A stretch of DNA of 64,000 nt from JBEKUY01 sp049514555 (GTDB lineage: Bacteria; Acidobacteriota; Terriglobia; Acidiferrales; UBA7541), in NCBI GenBank assembly GCA_049514555.1, contig JBEKUY010000007.1, forward strand, positions 1 through 64,000, given 5' to 3'. The notes beneath the pieces are model-generated. The model was not told the DNA's origin. It worked only from the letters and a program-made list of their open reading frames with translations, and searched no databases. Position 1 is the stretch's first letter. Each line of letters begins with the position of its first letter. Made by a program: the position numbers and the translations under genes. Of the stretch, positions 7,404-14,686 are shown piece after piece.

Positions 7404-7840
7404 CTTTTCTGTCCTCCTGTTTCGGGGAGTCCTTGCTCCCTTCACCCCACAACGAGGGAGCGAGGACGCGAAACAGGGGACAGAAGCGGAGAGATTGGCG
7501 CGTCCAGGTCGGAACGGGCCGCACGGGCGAGTGACACTGATTCTTGGTGGCGCGAGCCGTGCTAGTGGAGACCGTGGGCGCTCGCCCTCAAGCGGCGTGG
7601 CGCACCAATCTCGTAGTGGGGAAAGGAGAAGAGAAAGCCAAATCGCGATCTGCCGAAGGGTTAGGGAAGTCCGAAAGCGTAGGCAGACAATAACACTCAA
7701 TCCGCGGAAACCCTCTGTTCGTCAATCCGTGGTGAGTTGCAGGACTCGTGCGAAAGGATCGTGCGTTTCCATGAGGTGAGAAGGAGCAACCACAGAAGCG
7801 CGGGCAGTTTGTCCTCGGCCGATATCCAAGGAACAGAGGG
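7404..7840. other. Gene-free stretch
   Basis: No supported gene, RNA or strong hairpin was found in these 437 bases. Frames that stay open lack ribosome-binding sites and resemble no family. The upstream end must contain the ArdC-like gene's promoter, but no clear -35/-10 pair was found. Confidence 0.4.
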
Positions 7841-8950
7841 TCACTCTTGTGTTCTTTTAGGGAGCTGTTGAACATCTAGAACCAGGTTGGTTGCGGCCGA
7901 AACGAATTCTGGTGGAAGCTTACCAGCGAGAGAAATATACTCACCGCCGAGAAGCGCAATTTTAGCGGCTTGGCGCTTCTCCCCGGCAAGCGTGGTTGCA
8001 AACGTAAGATCTCGCTTCTCAGCAAGGTACCCCCATGCTATTTCGCGAAGCAACAAAGCGGCGTAGGGAAACTCAGTCGGACTATCCAGACCGTGTCTCA
8101 CAAGCTGTAGAAAACGGTCCCATTCCGGAAGCTTGAGAGGCTTCCCGTTTTGAGCTCCTGTCTGTGATGCTCCGATCAATTTTTTCAGTGAGTTGAGATG
8201 CTCGTAATTGTCGCGGCCGCCGTACAGGAGTGTCAACAGCGCATCGGACAAGTCGTCGCGATTTTCGGGCTGCAGATAACTCGCAAATATCTTGGCAACA
8301 ATTTTCGCCAGGGAATGCATGAACAATGCTGCCAAATCGAACACAAGTGCCATATGATCAGCCTTCGCTGGATCAAGCTCCGGACGGATCCGCAGAGCCT
8401 CGGCTATGGTTTTGCGACACGCCTCGGAATCATTTCGGGTCATCCAGTATCCCGAAGTGCAGAACTCAATGGTCTGATTGAGTGCCCAATACTTAGTCCC
8501 TATCGCAAAAAATCGTTCCCACAACTCGATATCGGCAACGTGGGAACGAACCGAGTTGACACGGTCGGCTGTCGCTATAGTGTATTTTGTGAGGTCGTCC
8601 TCGGTTAAAAGCATGACGCCGAATTGGGCTGCGTTGTATCGATGGTCGGGCTCAATTCTGTCTTTACCAACAACGCAAAGCCCCCTGGTGGCACCGAGTT
8701 GGTCCATGAGGCCGCGCAGCCATAAGGCGCGTGTTATTGGCGAGTCCTTTCTTGTTGTGCAATCCACAAAAAGTGTGCGATATCCGTCGAACTCATCGGG
8801 CATGGACACGAGCACGTCAACGTCGGTTAGGTGCCTCCGCGCTTCTGCGGTTGCGGCTTTCGGTATAACGTCTACCTCCAGCTGCGGGAACCAACGCTTG
8901 CCAATGGCGTATTTCAAAATCTGTGCTTTCAACGCGCGATCTTGCATCAT
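7841..8950 (-). CDS. Unknown protein with a possible nuclease-like N-terminal domain
   Basis: A 369-residue protein I do not recognise. The first 110 residues alternate strands and helices and contain DVDVLVSMP, then LFVDCTTRK and RALWLRGLMDQLGA. This resembles, but does not cleanly match, a PD-(D/E)xK nuclease core. The remainder is helical with no membrane segment. The ATG at 8950 overlaps the stop of the upstream gene (ATGA), so the two are translationally coupled and probably work together. The setting between antirestriction and RiPP genes makes a defence function plausible. That is inference only. Confidence 0.6.
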   Translation of the reverse strand: MMQDRALKAQILKYAIGKRWFPQLEVDVIPKAATAEARRHLTDVDVLVSMPDEFDGYRTLFVDCTTRKDSPITRALWLRGLMDQLGATRGLCVVGKDRIEPDHRYNAAQFGVMLLTEDDLTKYTIATADRVNSVRSHVADIELWERFFAIGTKYWALNQTIEFCTSGYWMTRNDSEACRKTIAEALRIRPELDPAKADHMALVFDLAALFMHSLAKIVAKIFASYLQPENRDDLSDALLTLLYGGRDNYEHLNSLKKLIGASQTGAQNGKPLKLPEWDRFLQLVRHGLDSPTEFPYAALLLREIAWGYLAEKRDLTFATTLAGEKRQAAKIALLGGEYISLAGKLPPEFVSAATNLVLDVQQLPKRTQE

Positions 8951-10257
8951 GCCCCCCACTGCATGAACAGCAAGTCCAGTTGCTCGGCCTGTTCAGGACT
9001 CAGCGTCACACTCTCTCTGCTTCTCATCTCACTGGAGGCAACCAGCGACTCAACGTACTGCTGGTCCTGCTGAAGGGCCTTTCGAGCCTCGTCATCGATT
9101 TCCATCCCCTTGATTTGGTCCCCGCAAACCATGCTGTACGCGATATCGAGCGCTTCGCGATTCTCGGGCTGATCGATGATATGGAGCTCCGAGAAACCTG
9201 CGCCAGTCGGGACAAGCCGTCCAATTCTGAGATGCGTAAGCTTCTTGTACTGTTGAGTCGCTTCCGTGGTCGCCTTGCCGAGCTTCAGATCGCGTCTGAG
9301 CGTGTAGATAACTGCCGCGGGCGAGCGAATAGCATACTGCCTGGGCAGGAGTTGGCCCTGCCGAACTGCAGCTACGATCGCCATAGCCCTCTCGTAAACT
9401 TCGCGCTTAGTCGGGCTCAATGCGGCACCGGAGGGTGTAGGCGTAAACATGAAGTAGTTTTGGCCGGCGTACGTCGTTTCGATCATCGGCGGCTTAACAG
9501 CACCGTCTTGAGCCAAACGCTTGAGGAGTTGAACCTGATCCGGAGCAATCTCGACGTTGGCAATCTTTGTAGCCTTTTCGATCAGGGAGAGCGGCCACCC
9601 CTGTGCTTGGCGAATGGCTTCTAGGACATCACGAACTGATGCAGCGCCGCCGCTGGCGACCGCATCAGCAAAGAGTTCCGCATTCTCGGAAAAGTATGCC
9701 GGATTCAGGAGGATGTCTCGCCCGCGGTGGCGGCGCTTGACGAGATAAGATCCTTCGACGCCGATGTCCAGATTGCGATCAAAGGCCTTCTTCTCGGCAC
9801 CAGTCGATGCACGAAGCGCGTCGATCTTCTCGGGCGCCTTCGCCAGCCGTTCAACCAAGTGAAGTGCAAGTTGTTCGACCTCGTTTAACGTTCGTTGGTT
9901 TGTCGCGTAGTCCCCGAGTTGGACGTAAAGGTCCTCGTAATACGGAACTGTCGGAAGCACCCCTTTGATCGTTCTACCCGTGCTCTGGACTCGGACGAAG
10001 TCCACATCTGCAAGGAGCCGGACAATCCTCTCTACAGCCAACGTTGGAATGCACAAGTAGTGATTCGCGACGAGCTTCAGGACTTGGTAGTCGATGAGGG
10101 CCAGGCCACGGACATGCAGGGCAAGCCTCACTGCCATGCCAAGCTCCGGGATGGTCTCGAATTCCGGAACCTCTCTAAGCCCAAGGCTGGTCTGGATTTC
10201 ATTGCATCTTGCGACCAAGGTACCTGGGTCCGGGAGGTGTGTTCTTTTCGGCGTCAT
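8947..10257 (-). CDS. Unknown protein coupled to the nuclease-like gene
   Basis: A 436-residue soluble protein of unknown family. Several stretches look like winged-helix units (for example IDYQVLKLVANHYLCIPT followed by RIVRLLADVDFVRV, and SVRDVLEAIRQAQGWPL followed by QVQLLKRLAQDGAV), suggesting a DNA-binding or scaffold protein built of helical repeats. The ATG at 10257 is chosen because upstream sequence looks non-coding; there is no good Shine-Dalgarno, so the start is uncertain and the frame is open to 10488. It overlaps the following gene by four bases. Function unknown; the tight pairing marks a two-gene module. Confidence 0.6.
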   Translation of the reverse strand: MTPKRTHLPDPGTLVARCNEIQTSLGLREVPEFETIPELGMAVRLALHVRGLALIDYQVLKLVANHYLCIPTLAVERIVRLLADVDFVRVQSTGRTIKGVLPTVPYYEDLYVQLGDYATNQRTLNEVEQLALHLVERLAKAPEKIDALRASTGAEKKAFDRNLDIGVEGSYLVKRRHRGRDILLNPAYFSENAELFADAVASGGAASVRDVLEAIRQAQGWPLSLIEKATKIANVEIAPDQVQLLKRLAQDGAVKPPMIETTYAGQNYFMFTPTPSGAALSPTKREVYERAMAIVAAVRQGQLLPRQYAIRSPAAVIYTLRRDLKLGKATTEATQQYKKLTHLRIGRLVPTGAGFSELHIIDQPENREALDIAYSMVCGDQIKGMEIDDEARKALQQDQQYVESLVASSEMRSRESVTLSPEQAEQLDLLFMQWGA

Positions 10258-10590
10258 ACAGTCAAGCCAATTGTGCCCGGGTGCGCCTTCTTGCGTAACG
10301 ACCAACGGCGTGCCGATGATACCACTGTGGGGGGTGTGAGGAGGCGACAAGGGAGTGGCCAGTGGTAGGATGTCAGCGCGAGGGGTGGAGCGGTTCCCCC
10401 ACGCCCGGACTTGCACCTTGGTTGTTCGACCCCGATGGAATGAGGTTTCAAGGCCAGTAAGAACCGCTGGGGAAACCCCGGCGCACACGGGGTTCTGGGT
10501 TATGCTTCCACATAATCCCCCTAGCGGGATGTGCTATTCCGGTCGCAGGTTCGATCGGCGTCAATTGTCTAAGACGGAGGACTAACAGAC
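10258..10590. other. Gene-free stretch with a cluster of hairpins
   Basis: No supported gene. At 10461-10531 three hairpins follow one another: CGCTGGGG-AAA-CCCCGGCG at 10465-10483 enclosed by GAACC/GGTTC (10461-10465 with 10491-10495), then TTATG/CATAA at 10501-10516, then TCCC/GGGA ending at 10530. They lie 60-130 bases upstream of an XRE regulator and could form its leader or a small RNA. Confidence 0.35.
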
Positions 10591-10962
10591 ATGATCATCG
10601 GTGACCGCCTTCGCGCTGTGCGCGAAGAAAAGAAAATGTCCCAAGGGGACATCGAGAAACGCACCGGACTGCTGCGCTGCTACATCTCCCGAGTCGAGAA
10701 CGGCCACACTGTCCCGGCCATCGAGACCATGGAGAAGTTTGCTCGTGCGCTGGAAGTTCCACTCTACCAACTGTTCTACGACGGCGAAGAACCGCCCAAG
10801 CTGCCGAACTTGCCCGACCGCAAGACGGCCGGCGAGATCGCCTGGGGCAGCACCGGCAAGAATGCGCGTTACCTGACGAGGTTCCGCCGCCTGCTGGGCC
10901 GCATGGAGGAAGGCAACCGCCGCCTGCTGCTGTCCATGGCCCAGAGGATGGCCGGTCGGTAG
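10591..10962 (+). CDS. XRE-family transcriptional regulator (paralogue 1)
   Basis: A 123-residue regulator with an N-terminal HTH_3 domain (residues 1-65; recognition region SQGDIEKRTGLLRCYISRVE). A C-terminal tail ends in KFRRLLGR-like TRFRRLLGRMEEGNRRLLLSM, a short helix that probably dimerises. A clear GGAGG lies nine bases before the ATG. The protein is closely similar along its whole length to the regulator at 14064-14456. The two paralogues bracket the graspetide operon, and either could control it. A terminator lies 60 bases downstream. Confidence 0.9.
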   Translation: MIIGDRLRAVREEKKMSQGDIEKRTGLLRCYISRVENGHTVPAIETMEKFARALEVPLYQLFYDGEEPPKLPNLPDRKTAGEIAWGSTGKNARYLTRFRRLLGRMEEGNRRLLLSMAQRMAGR

Positions 10963-11022
10963 CACGACGGAGCCGGGACGACGAATCCGCTGCCGGGGCC
11001 ACAATCGTCTGTACCACGGAAT

Positions 11023-11053
11023 CCCCGGTTCTCCGATGAGGGCCGGGGTTTTT
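11023..11053 (+). terminator. Rho-independent terminator
   Basis: CCCCGG (11023-11028) pairs with CCGGGG (11043-11048), followed directly by five T. It ends transcription of the XRE regulator before the convergent RiPP operon. Confidence 0.75.
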
Positions 11054-11153
11054 CGTTCCTAGCTGATCGGCTAGACAAGGCGATTGATAGCGCCGCGTAC
11101 ATCCTTGAGAGGATTGACAAACGCTGGCCACCGAGTAGACGAGATCTCAAACC

Positions 11154-11966
11154 TCAGCGCTTCTTGGGGGGCGGAGGGGGCCGTTTTCTGAATGGTTCAC
11201 CTGCTGGACCCGGCGGACCAGGATCACCTTTCGGTCCTTGAGGGCCTCGAAGCATTTCATGGAGATCGTGGTTGTTTCTGAGTGTGTGAATCAGATCGTT
11301 GCTCGGATTCCTCGCAGCGAGTGCAAGAGAAGTTCCGAGCACAGCGAAAACAATCAGGCCTCCAACAAAATTCTTCATCGCGCAGTGCGCCAAGGCCATC
11401 TGATTAACTTTCTCTTTGTTCTGTAATCGGTCATCCACGAGCCTGGTGGCACATAGAGTTATCCTGCGGCGGAGGTAGACGGCACGGGCTTCAATCGACA
11501 GTGGAAGAATGTCACTTGCCCTCGGTGCGATGTAGCCTCTTCGCTCTAGTCCACGCAGAGAGGCCAGGATTGCCCAACAGACTTGCAGAGCGAGGTACAG
11601 AGCACCAATTTCCATCACGAATCGGAGAAGGTTAGTGGCGATGTGTAGTGTCCCGGTGGCCAGGGCGAGAATACCGCTGAATGCTATTGTGCCCGCGATC
11701 GAGGAGAGTCCAACGATGCTTGTTAGACGGGCTTCTACGCCTCGCCGCGCGGCGTCTTCCTCCTCCAAAAGCCTAGCGCATCCGTCAAGACACTTGGCGA
11801 GGAATTTCTCGTCATCGGGGAGCGCCGCGACCTGTGCTTCATATTTCAACTTTTCTTCTTTGGGGAGTGACTCTTCCCTTTGCGAGGCTTCTTGGCCAAG
11901 AGGTTGCAGTCTCGGATATATGCGATCGTTAAGAAACCACCACAGTGTTGTCATTTGTGACTTCAT
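11154..11966 (-). CDS. Membrane protein with collagen-like tail, last gene of the RiPP operon
   Basis: A 270-residue protein not assigned to a family. It has a charged cytoplasmic-type N-terminal region rich in Glu and Lys, a likely helical hairpin of two membrane segments (about 81-104 and 116-137), and a third segment at about 197-218. Then come six uninterrupted Gly-X-Y triplets (about 241-258, starting GPQGPKGDPGPP) and a Pro/Lys/Arg-rich end. The ATG at 11966 overlaps the ATP-grasp stop (ATGA), which fixes the start and ties it to RiPP production. Export, immunity or display of the peptide are possible roles. None is shown. Confidence 0.75.
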   Translation of the reverse strand: MKSQMTTLWWFLNDRIYPRLQPLGQEASQREESLPKEEKLKYEAQVAALPDDEKFLAKCLDGCARLLEEEDAARRGVEARLTSIVGLSSIAGTIAFSGILALATGTLHIATNLLRFVMEIGALYLALQVCWAILASLRGLERRGYIAPRASDILPLSIEARAVYLRRRITLCATRLVDDRLQNKEKVNQMALAHCAMKNFVGGLIVFAVLGTSLALAARNPSNDLIHTLRNNHDLHEMLRGPQGPKGDPGPPGPAGEPFRKRPPPPPKKR

Positions 11967-12928
11967 GCTGCCACTCCCGCTAGCCATTCTGCGACTGCAT
12001 CGGAAATCCCACACTCCAGGATGTCATCGAGCCAGAGCCACTGGCCACTCGGATTTACTTCGAGGAACACGTACTCACCGCCCGGAGTCTGGATCATGTC
12101 GATAGCACCAAATGTCAGCCGGAGAGAATCCATCATGTGGAACAGTAATTCAGCTACGCCCTCCGGAAGAGTAATTGAGTGATGCGGAAGTCGAGGGTTG
12201 TCCGTTTGGCGCCAATCGACTGTTGCAGAGGGGTCGGACTGAGAATCAATTGCAGCGGCAAATATCTTGTGCCCGACAATAGTGATGCGGAGATCGAAAA
12301 TCTTTGGGACCAATGCTTGGTAGATGGCTGGGCTCCAGTGGGCGCTGTCCAGCTCCTGCAAGTGTTGTTCCAAGACGCGTGAAGTGAATACTGCGAACTC
12401 CTCTCCCTTGTGGGTTAAGTATCCTATCCTGGTCGGTTTCACGACCATTTCACCGAAATCGGTGAAGGCTTGCCGAATCGTTTGAGGATCATTTGTCACG
12501 ATGGTGCGTGGGATCTGAAGCCCAAGTTCCGCTGCCAACGACAGTTGAAAAGGCTTGTACTCCGCCTGCCAGACGGCCGCTGGGTGGCTCATCCATCGCC
12601 CTGCAAGCCCCATGATGCTGCCGAGCAACGCGGCGCGATTCTCTTGGAGGCAGAATTTGTACACGCCGTCGTCCATGTTGTCAGGCTTCGAGGGAGTGCG
12701 TACCCGCCGATACCAGATGCCGGATGGAATTGGCATAGGCTCGCCGTTCAGGATAATCCAGCCCCGCTGTGTTCTTCTTTCCGGTCGAAAGGTCAAAGTG
12801 GATGAGAACGGAAAGTCTTCGGTGTTCAGCCGTTTGTGTGGGATACCGAGATTCGTCAATCGTCTAACAACCTCGTCGGTAGCCGTGTCAGCCAGTGTGC
12901 TTACAATGAGAACGTGGCGATCATGCAT
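11963..12928 (-). CDS. ATP-grasp graspetide synthetase (MvdD/SAV_5884-like)
   Basis: A 321-residue ATP-grasp ligase of the RiPP-maturase type. The pre-ATP-grasp domain (about 1-105) holds LIVSTLAD, RLNTEDFP and GIWYRR. The central region has MVVKP, and the C-terminal metal and ATP site has GAIDMIQTP and YVFLEVNPSGQWLWL, the usual E-x-N-P-x-G-Q ending. Known: such enzymes phosphorylate Asp/Glu side chains in a precursor and close ester or amide bonds with Ser, Thr or Lys. The start overlaps the third precursor gene by eight bases, and the gene is coupled to the membrane protein at its 3' end. Confidence 0.9.
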   Translation of the reverse strand: MHDRHVLIVSTLADTATDEVVRRLTNLGIPHKRLNTEDFPFSSTLTFRPERRTQRGWIILNGEPMPIPSGIWYRRVRTPSKPDNMDDGVYKFCLQENRAALLGSIMGLAGRWMSHPAAVWQAEYKPFQLSLAAELGLQIPRTIVTNDPQTIRQAFTDFGEMVVKPTRIGYLTHKGEEFAVFTSRVLEQHLQELDSAHWSPAIYQALVPKIFDLRITIVGHKIFAAAIDSQSDPSATVDWRQTDNPRLPHHSITLPEGVAELLFHMMDSLRLTFGAIDMIQTPGGEYVFLEVNPSGQWLWLDDILECGISDAVAEWLAGVAA

Positions 12929-13115
12929 CGTCAGTAGTTTCGCGAGGTACCCTGGTTTCCCGAGTCGATGCTATCAAAGGCGCCAACGCATCGGGGCCGT
13001 CAACCCATTTTCCATCGATCAACACCTGCGATATCTGGCGCTGCGCGTCGTAGCGCAGTAAATGCCGGAGGTATGCTGGTATCGGCTGCGCAAAGCGGAA
13101 CAAAAACGGGACCAT
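12921..13115 (-). CDS. Graspetide precursor peptide C
   Basis: A 64-residue precursor. The leader contains VPFLFRFAQPIPAYLRHLL and YDAQRQISQVLIDGKWVD, resembling the PFxLRF and D-x-x-x-Q-V elements of GRASP_targ-type leaders. The C-terminus STRETRVPRETTDDA matches the other two precursors in the pattern TRxTxVxxETTDD plus one residue. The Thr and Asp/Glu residues are the expected ester donors and acceptors. AGGAGG lies upstream of the ATG at 13115. The stop overlaps the synthetase start, so substrate and enzyme are made together. Confidence 0.88.
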   Translation of the reverse strand: MVPFLFRFAQPIPAYLRHLLRYDAQRQISQVLIDGKWVDGPDALAPLIASTRETRVPRETTDDA

Positions 13116-13136
13116 AGGCAGGCCTCCTTTTAATCT

Positions 13137-13358
13137 TCAGTTATCATCAGTCGTTTCTTGTGCCACCTTCGTGAAGCGGGTGTCGGCCACTAAGATGTAG
13201 CCTGCTTGTTCAATTTCCAATGCCGGTGGCAGCGGGTCTTCGGCGGTGGGTAGGTCTCTGGCAAACTGCACTCTCGCAGTCGCCGACAATCGGTCACCAC
13301 GCAACACGAAGGGCAGTCCAGACCCCAGCGAGCGTCTCTCTGGGGTGTCAGTTGTCAT
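13137..13358 (-). CDS. Graspetide precursor peptide B
   Basis: A 73-residue precursor. Its leader shares GLPFVLRGDRL and AEDPLPPALEIEQAGYIL with precursor A, and its C-terminus DTRFTKVAQETTDDN carries the common core pattern. The ATG at 13358 overlaps the last 11 bases of precursor A and has GGGAG upstream; the in-frame extension further upstream would duplicate precursor A's coding region and is rejected. The leader is longer at the N-terminus than in A. A 21-base gap separates it from precursor C. Confidence 0.88.
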   Translation of the reverse strand: MTTDTPERRSLGSGLPFVLRGDRLSATARVQFARDLPTAEDPLPPALEIEQAGYILVADTRFTKVAQETTDDN

Positions 13359-13536
13359 CTGTGGTCTCCCTGCGCACGTCAGTGATCCGCGTCCCATGAG
13401 ACAGTAGGTATCCTGCTGCGCCAATTTCCAAAGTCACTGGTAAGGGATCTTCATTTGCGGGGAAGTCCCCAGAGAATGGGTCGCCCACTGGGTCGCACAA
13501 TTTTGCAGCGTGCAAGATGAACGGCAGGTTAGACAT
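13348..13536 (-). CDS. Graspetide precursor peptide A
   Basis: A 62-residue precursor and the first gene of the operon. It has the leader elements NLPFILHAAKL and NEDPLPVTLEIGAAGYLL and the core GTRITDVRRETTDDN. The ATG at 13536 has GAGGGG at Shine-Dalgarno distance and is preferred to a TTG one codon earlier. Three different precursors sharing leader and core with one synthetase suggests a small family of related products. No operon promoter could be named with confidence upstream of 13536. Confidence 0.88.
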   Translation of the reverse strand: MSNLPFILHAAKLCDPVGDPFSGDFPANEDPLPVTLEIGAAGYLLSHGTRITDVRRETTDDN

Positions 13537-13741
13537 CAAGACCCCTCAGTCGAAAAGGTTCTGTTGGCATGAACTCGAATCTGCGTTCTGTACCCCCGTG
13601 ATTGAGAATATACATCTTTTGCCAAAGCGTAGGCTAGAGGACGCGGCCCCGCTGTGTATTTGCACAGAAGACCACTGTGGAGACCTCTCGACGGCAGTGT
13701 TGTGGAAGAGGGAGACCAAAGAGATGGCAACGGCGTTTTCG

Positions 13742-13770
13742 TTGGTGCTCGACTGCATGTCATGCATAAT
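13742..13770 (+). promoter_or_regulatory. Candidate promoter of the small KGG-type gene
   Basis: TTGGTG (13742-13747) and CATAAT (13765-13770) are 17 bases apart, placing the transcription start near 13777 and the TTG start codon of the small gene about 27 bases further on. Confidence 0.4.
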
Positions 13771-13803
13771 ACGGTCGGGAGTTGGGGCTAGTACCTCTAA
13801 GCT

Positions 13804-13956
13804 TTGCCAAAGAAGAAAGATCCCGCTGCCGTCTCGCTTGGACGGAAAGGTGGGAGGGAGATCGCCAAGCGGGGCCCTGAGTACTTCAAACAGTTGCAGG
13901 CAAGACGTAAGAACCGCAAGGGCGGTCGGCCTCCCAAGTCCAAGAAATCCCGCTGA
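13804..13956 (+). CDS. Small basic KGG-motif protein
   Basis: A 50-residue protein starting at TTG: MPKKKDPAAVSLGRKGGREI, then AKRGPEYFKQLQARRKNRKG, then GRPPKSKKSR. The RKGGREIAKRG and RKGGRPPK segments resemble small Lys/Gly/Arg-rich KGG proteins of bacterial stress or DNA-binding type. A stop codon two codons upstream (13798) leaves the TTG as the only practical start; a Shine-Dalgarno is lacking but a promoter candidate lies at 13742-13770. The coherent basic sequence argues against chance. Function unknown. It sits between the divergent RiPP operon and the second XRE regulator. Confidence 0.6.
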   Translation: MPKKKDPAAVSLGRKGGREIAKRGPEYFKQLQARRKNRKGGRPPKSKKSR

Positions 13957-13964
13957 AAAGCTTA

Positions 13965-13994
13965 TTGAATAACAACGAGCGCTCGTTGTAGTAT
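13965..13994 (+). promoter_or_regulatory. Promoter with 18-bp palindromic operator
   Basis: TTGAAT (13965-13970) and TAGTAT (13989-13994) are separated by 18 bases, and the spacer is filled by the perfect palindrome ACAACGAGCGCTCGTTGT (13972-13989). The first gene downstream is the XRE regulator at 14064, so autorepression is likely. This palindrome does not resemble the operator of the restriction system. Confidence 0.7.
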
Positions 13995-14063
13995 GTCCAC
14001 GTCGGTAACGAGTGACGGCGCAGCCCTCTGCCAGGTCGTCGCCCACGAGGTGGAAAAACCACT

Positions 14064-14456
14064 ATGCTTATTGGTGACCGCTTACGCGTCCTACGCGAAG
14101 AGAAGGACCTTTCCCAGGGGGAGATCGAAAGGCGCACTGGTTTGCTTCGCTGCTACATCTCTCGCGTGGAAAATGGCCACACAGTTCCCACCGTCGAGAC
14201 GTTGGAGAAGATGGCCCGCGCGCTGGAGGTCCCCCTCTATGCGCTGTTCTACGATGGGGAGAAACCGCCCAAGGTTCCGAGGCAGTTAACGCGGCGCGCG
14301 AGTACTGAAAACATCTGGGGTAGTTCCGGCAAGGATGCGCGCATGTTCTCCAAGTTCCGGCGCCTTCTAGGCCGTATTAGCGAAGAGAACAGGCGTCTGC
14401 TTCTTCTCGTAGCTCAGAAGATGGTCCGCTCTCGCGCTGGCGAGCCAGAGAGTTAA
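14064..14456 (+). CDS. XRE-family transcriptional regulator (paralogue 2)
   Basis: A 130-residue regulator with the HTH_3 domain at residues 1-65 (SQGEIERRTGLLRCYISRVE) and a C-terminal SKFRRLLGRISEENRRLLLL helix. It is collinear with the protein at 10591-10962, with an identical LLRCYISRVENGHTVP segment. The ATG at 14064 aligns exactly with its paralogue; the Shine-Dalgarno (GAGGTGG) is ten or so bases upstream. A palindrome in its promoter suggests autorepression. It may also act on the RiPP operon. Confidence 0.9.
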   Translation: MLIGDRLRVLREEKDLSQGEIERRTGLLRCYISRVENGHTVPTVETLEKMARALEVPLYALFYDGEKPPKVPRQLTRRASTENIWGSSGKDARMFSKFRRLLGRISEENRRLLLLVAQKMVRSRAGEPES

Positions 14457-14485
14457 GACGCGCCCTGAATGGATACACCAGAGCG

Positions 14486-14686
14486 TTGAAAGTATCCGAG
14501 GTCGCAGAGCTACTCGGGGTCACGCCTCAACACATCTACAAAATGGCTGCTAGCGGGAGCATTCCTTCGTTCAGGATTTCGGGAGCCATCCGCTTTGCTC
14601 CGGGAGAGGTCGCCGACTGGCTGCAGGAGAGACGAACGCAGGCCAGTCAGATATCGCCCAGGCGGGAACCGTACTTGGCAGCATGA
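14486..14686 (+). CDS. Excisionase/MerR-like helix-turn-helix protein
   Basis: A 66-residue protein consisting of one HTH_17 domain: MKVSEVAELLGVTPQHIYKM, then a short wing (SFRISGAIRFAPGEVADWLQ). This is the layout of excisionase-family DNA-binding proteins, which bend DNA at attachment sites or act as regulators. It begins at TTG 30 bases after the XRE gene and is probably co-transcribed with it. An excisionase would fit an integrated island, but the same fold occurs in ordinary regulators. Confidence 0.75.
   Translation: MKVSEVAELLGVTPQHIYKMAASGSIPSFRISGAIRFAPGEVADWLQERRTQASQISPRREPYLAA

Noticed and set aside
7404..7700. 99-codon N-terminal extension of the ArdC-like protein
   Set aside because: No similarity to the ArdC N-terminus, and AGGAGG precedes the ATG at 7403.
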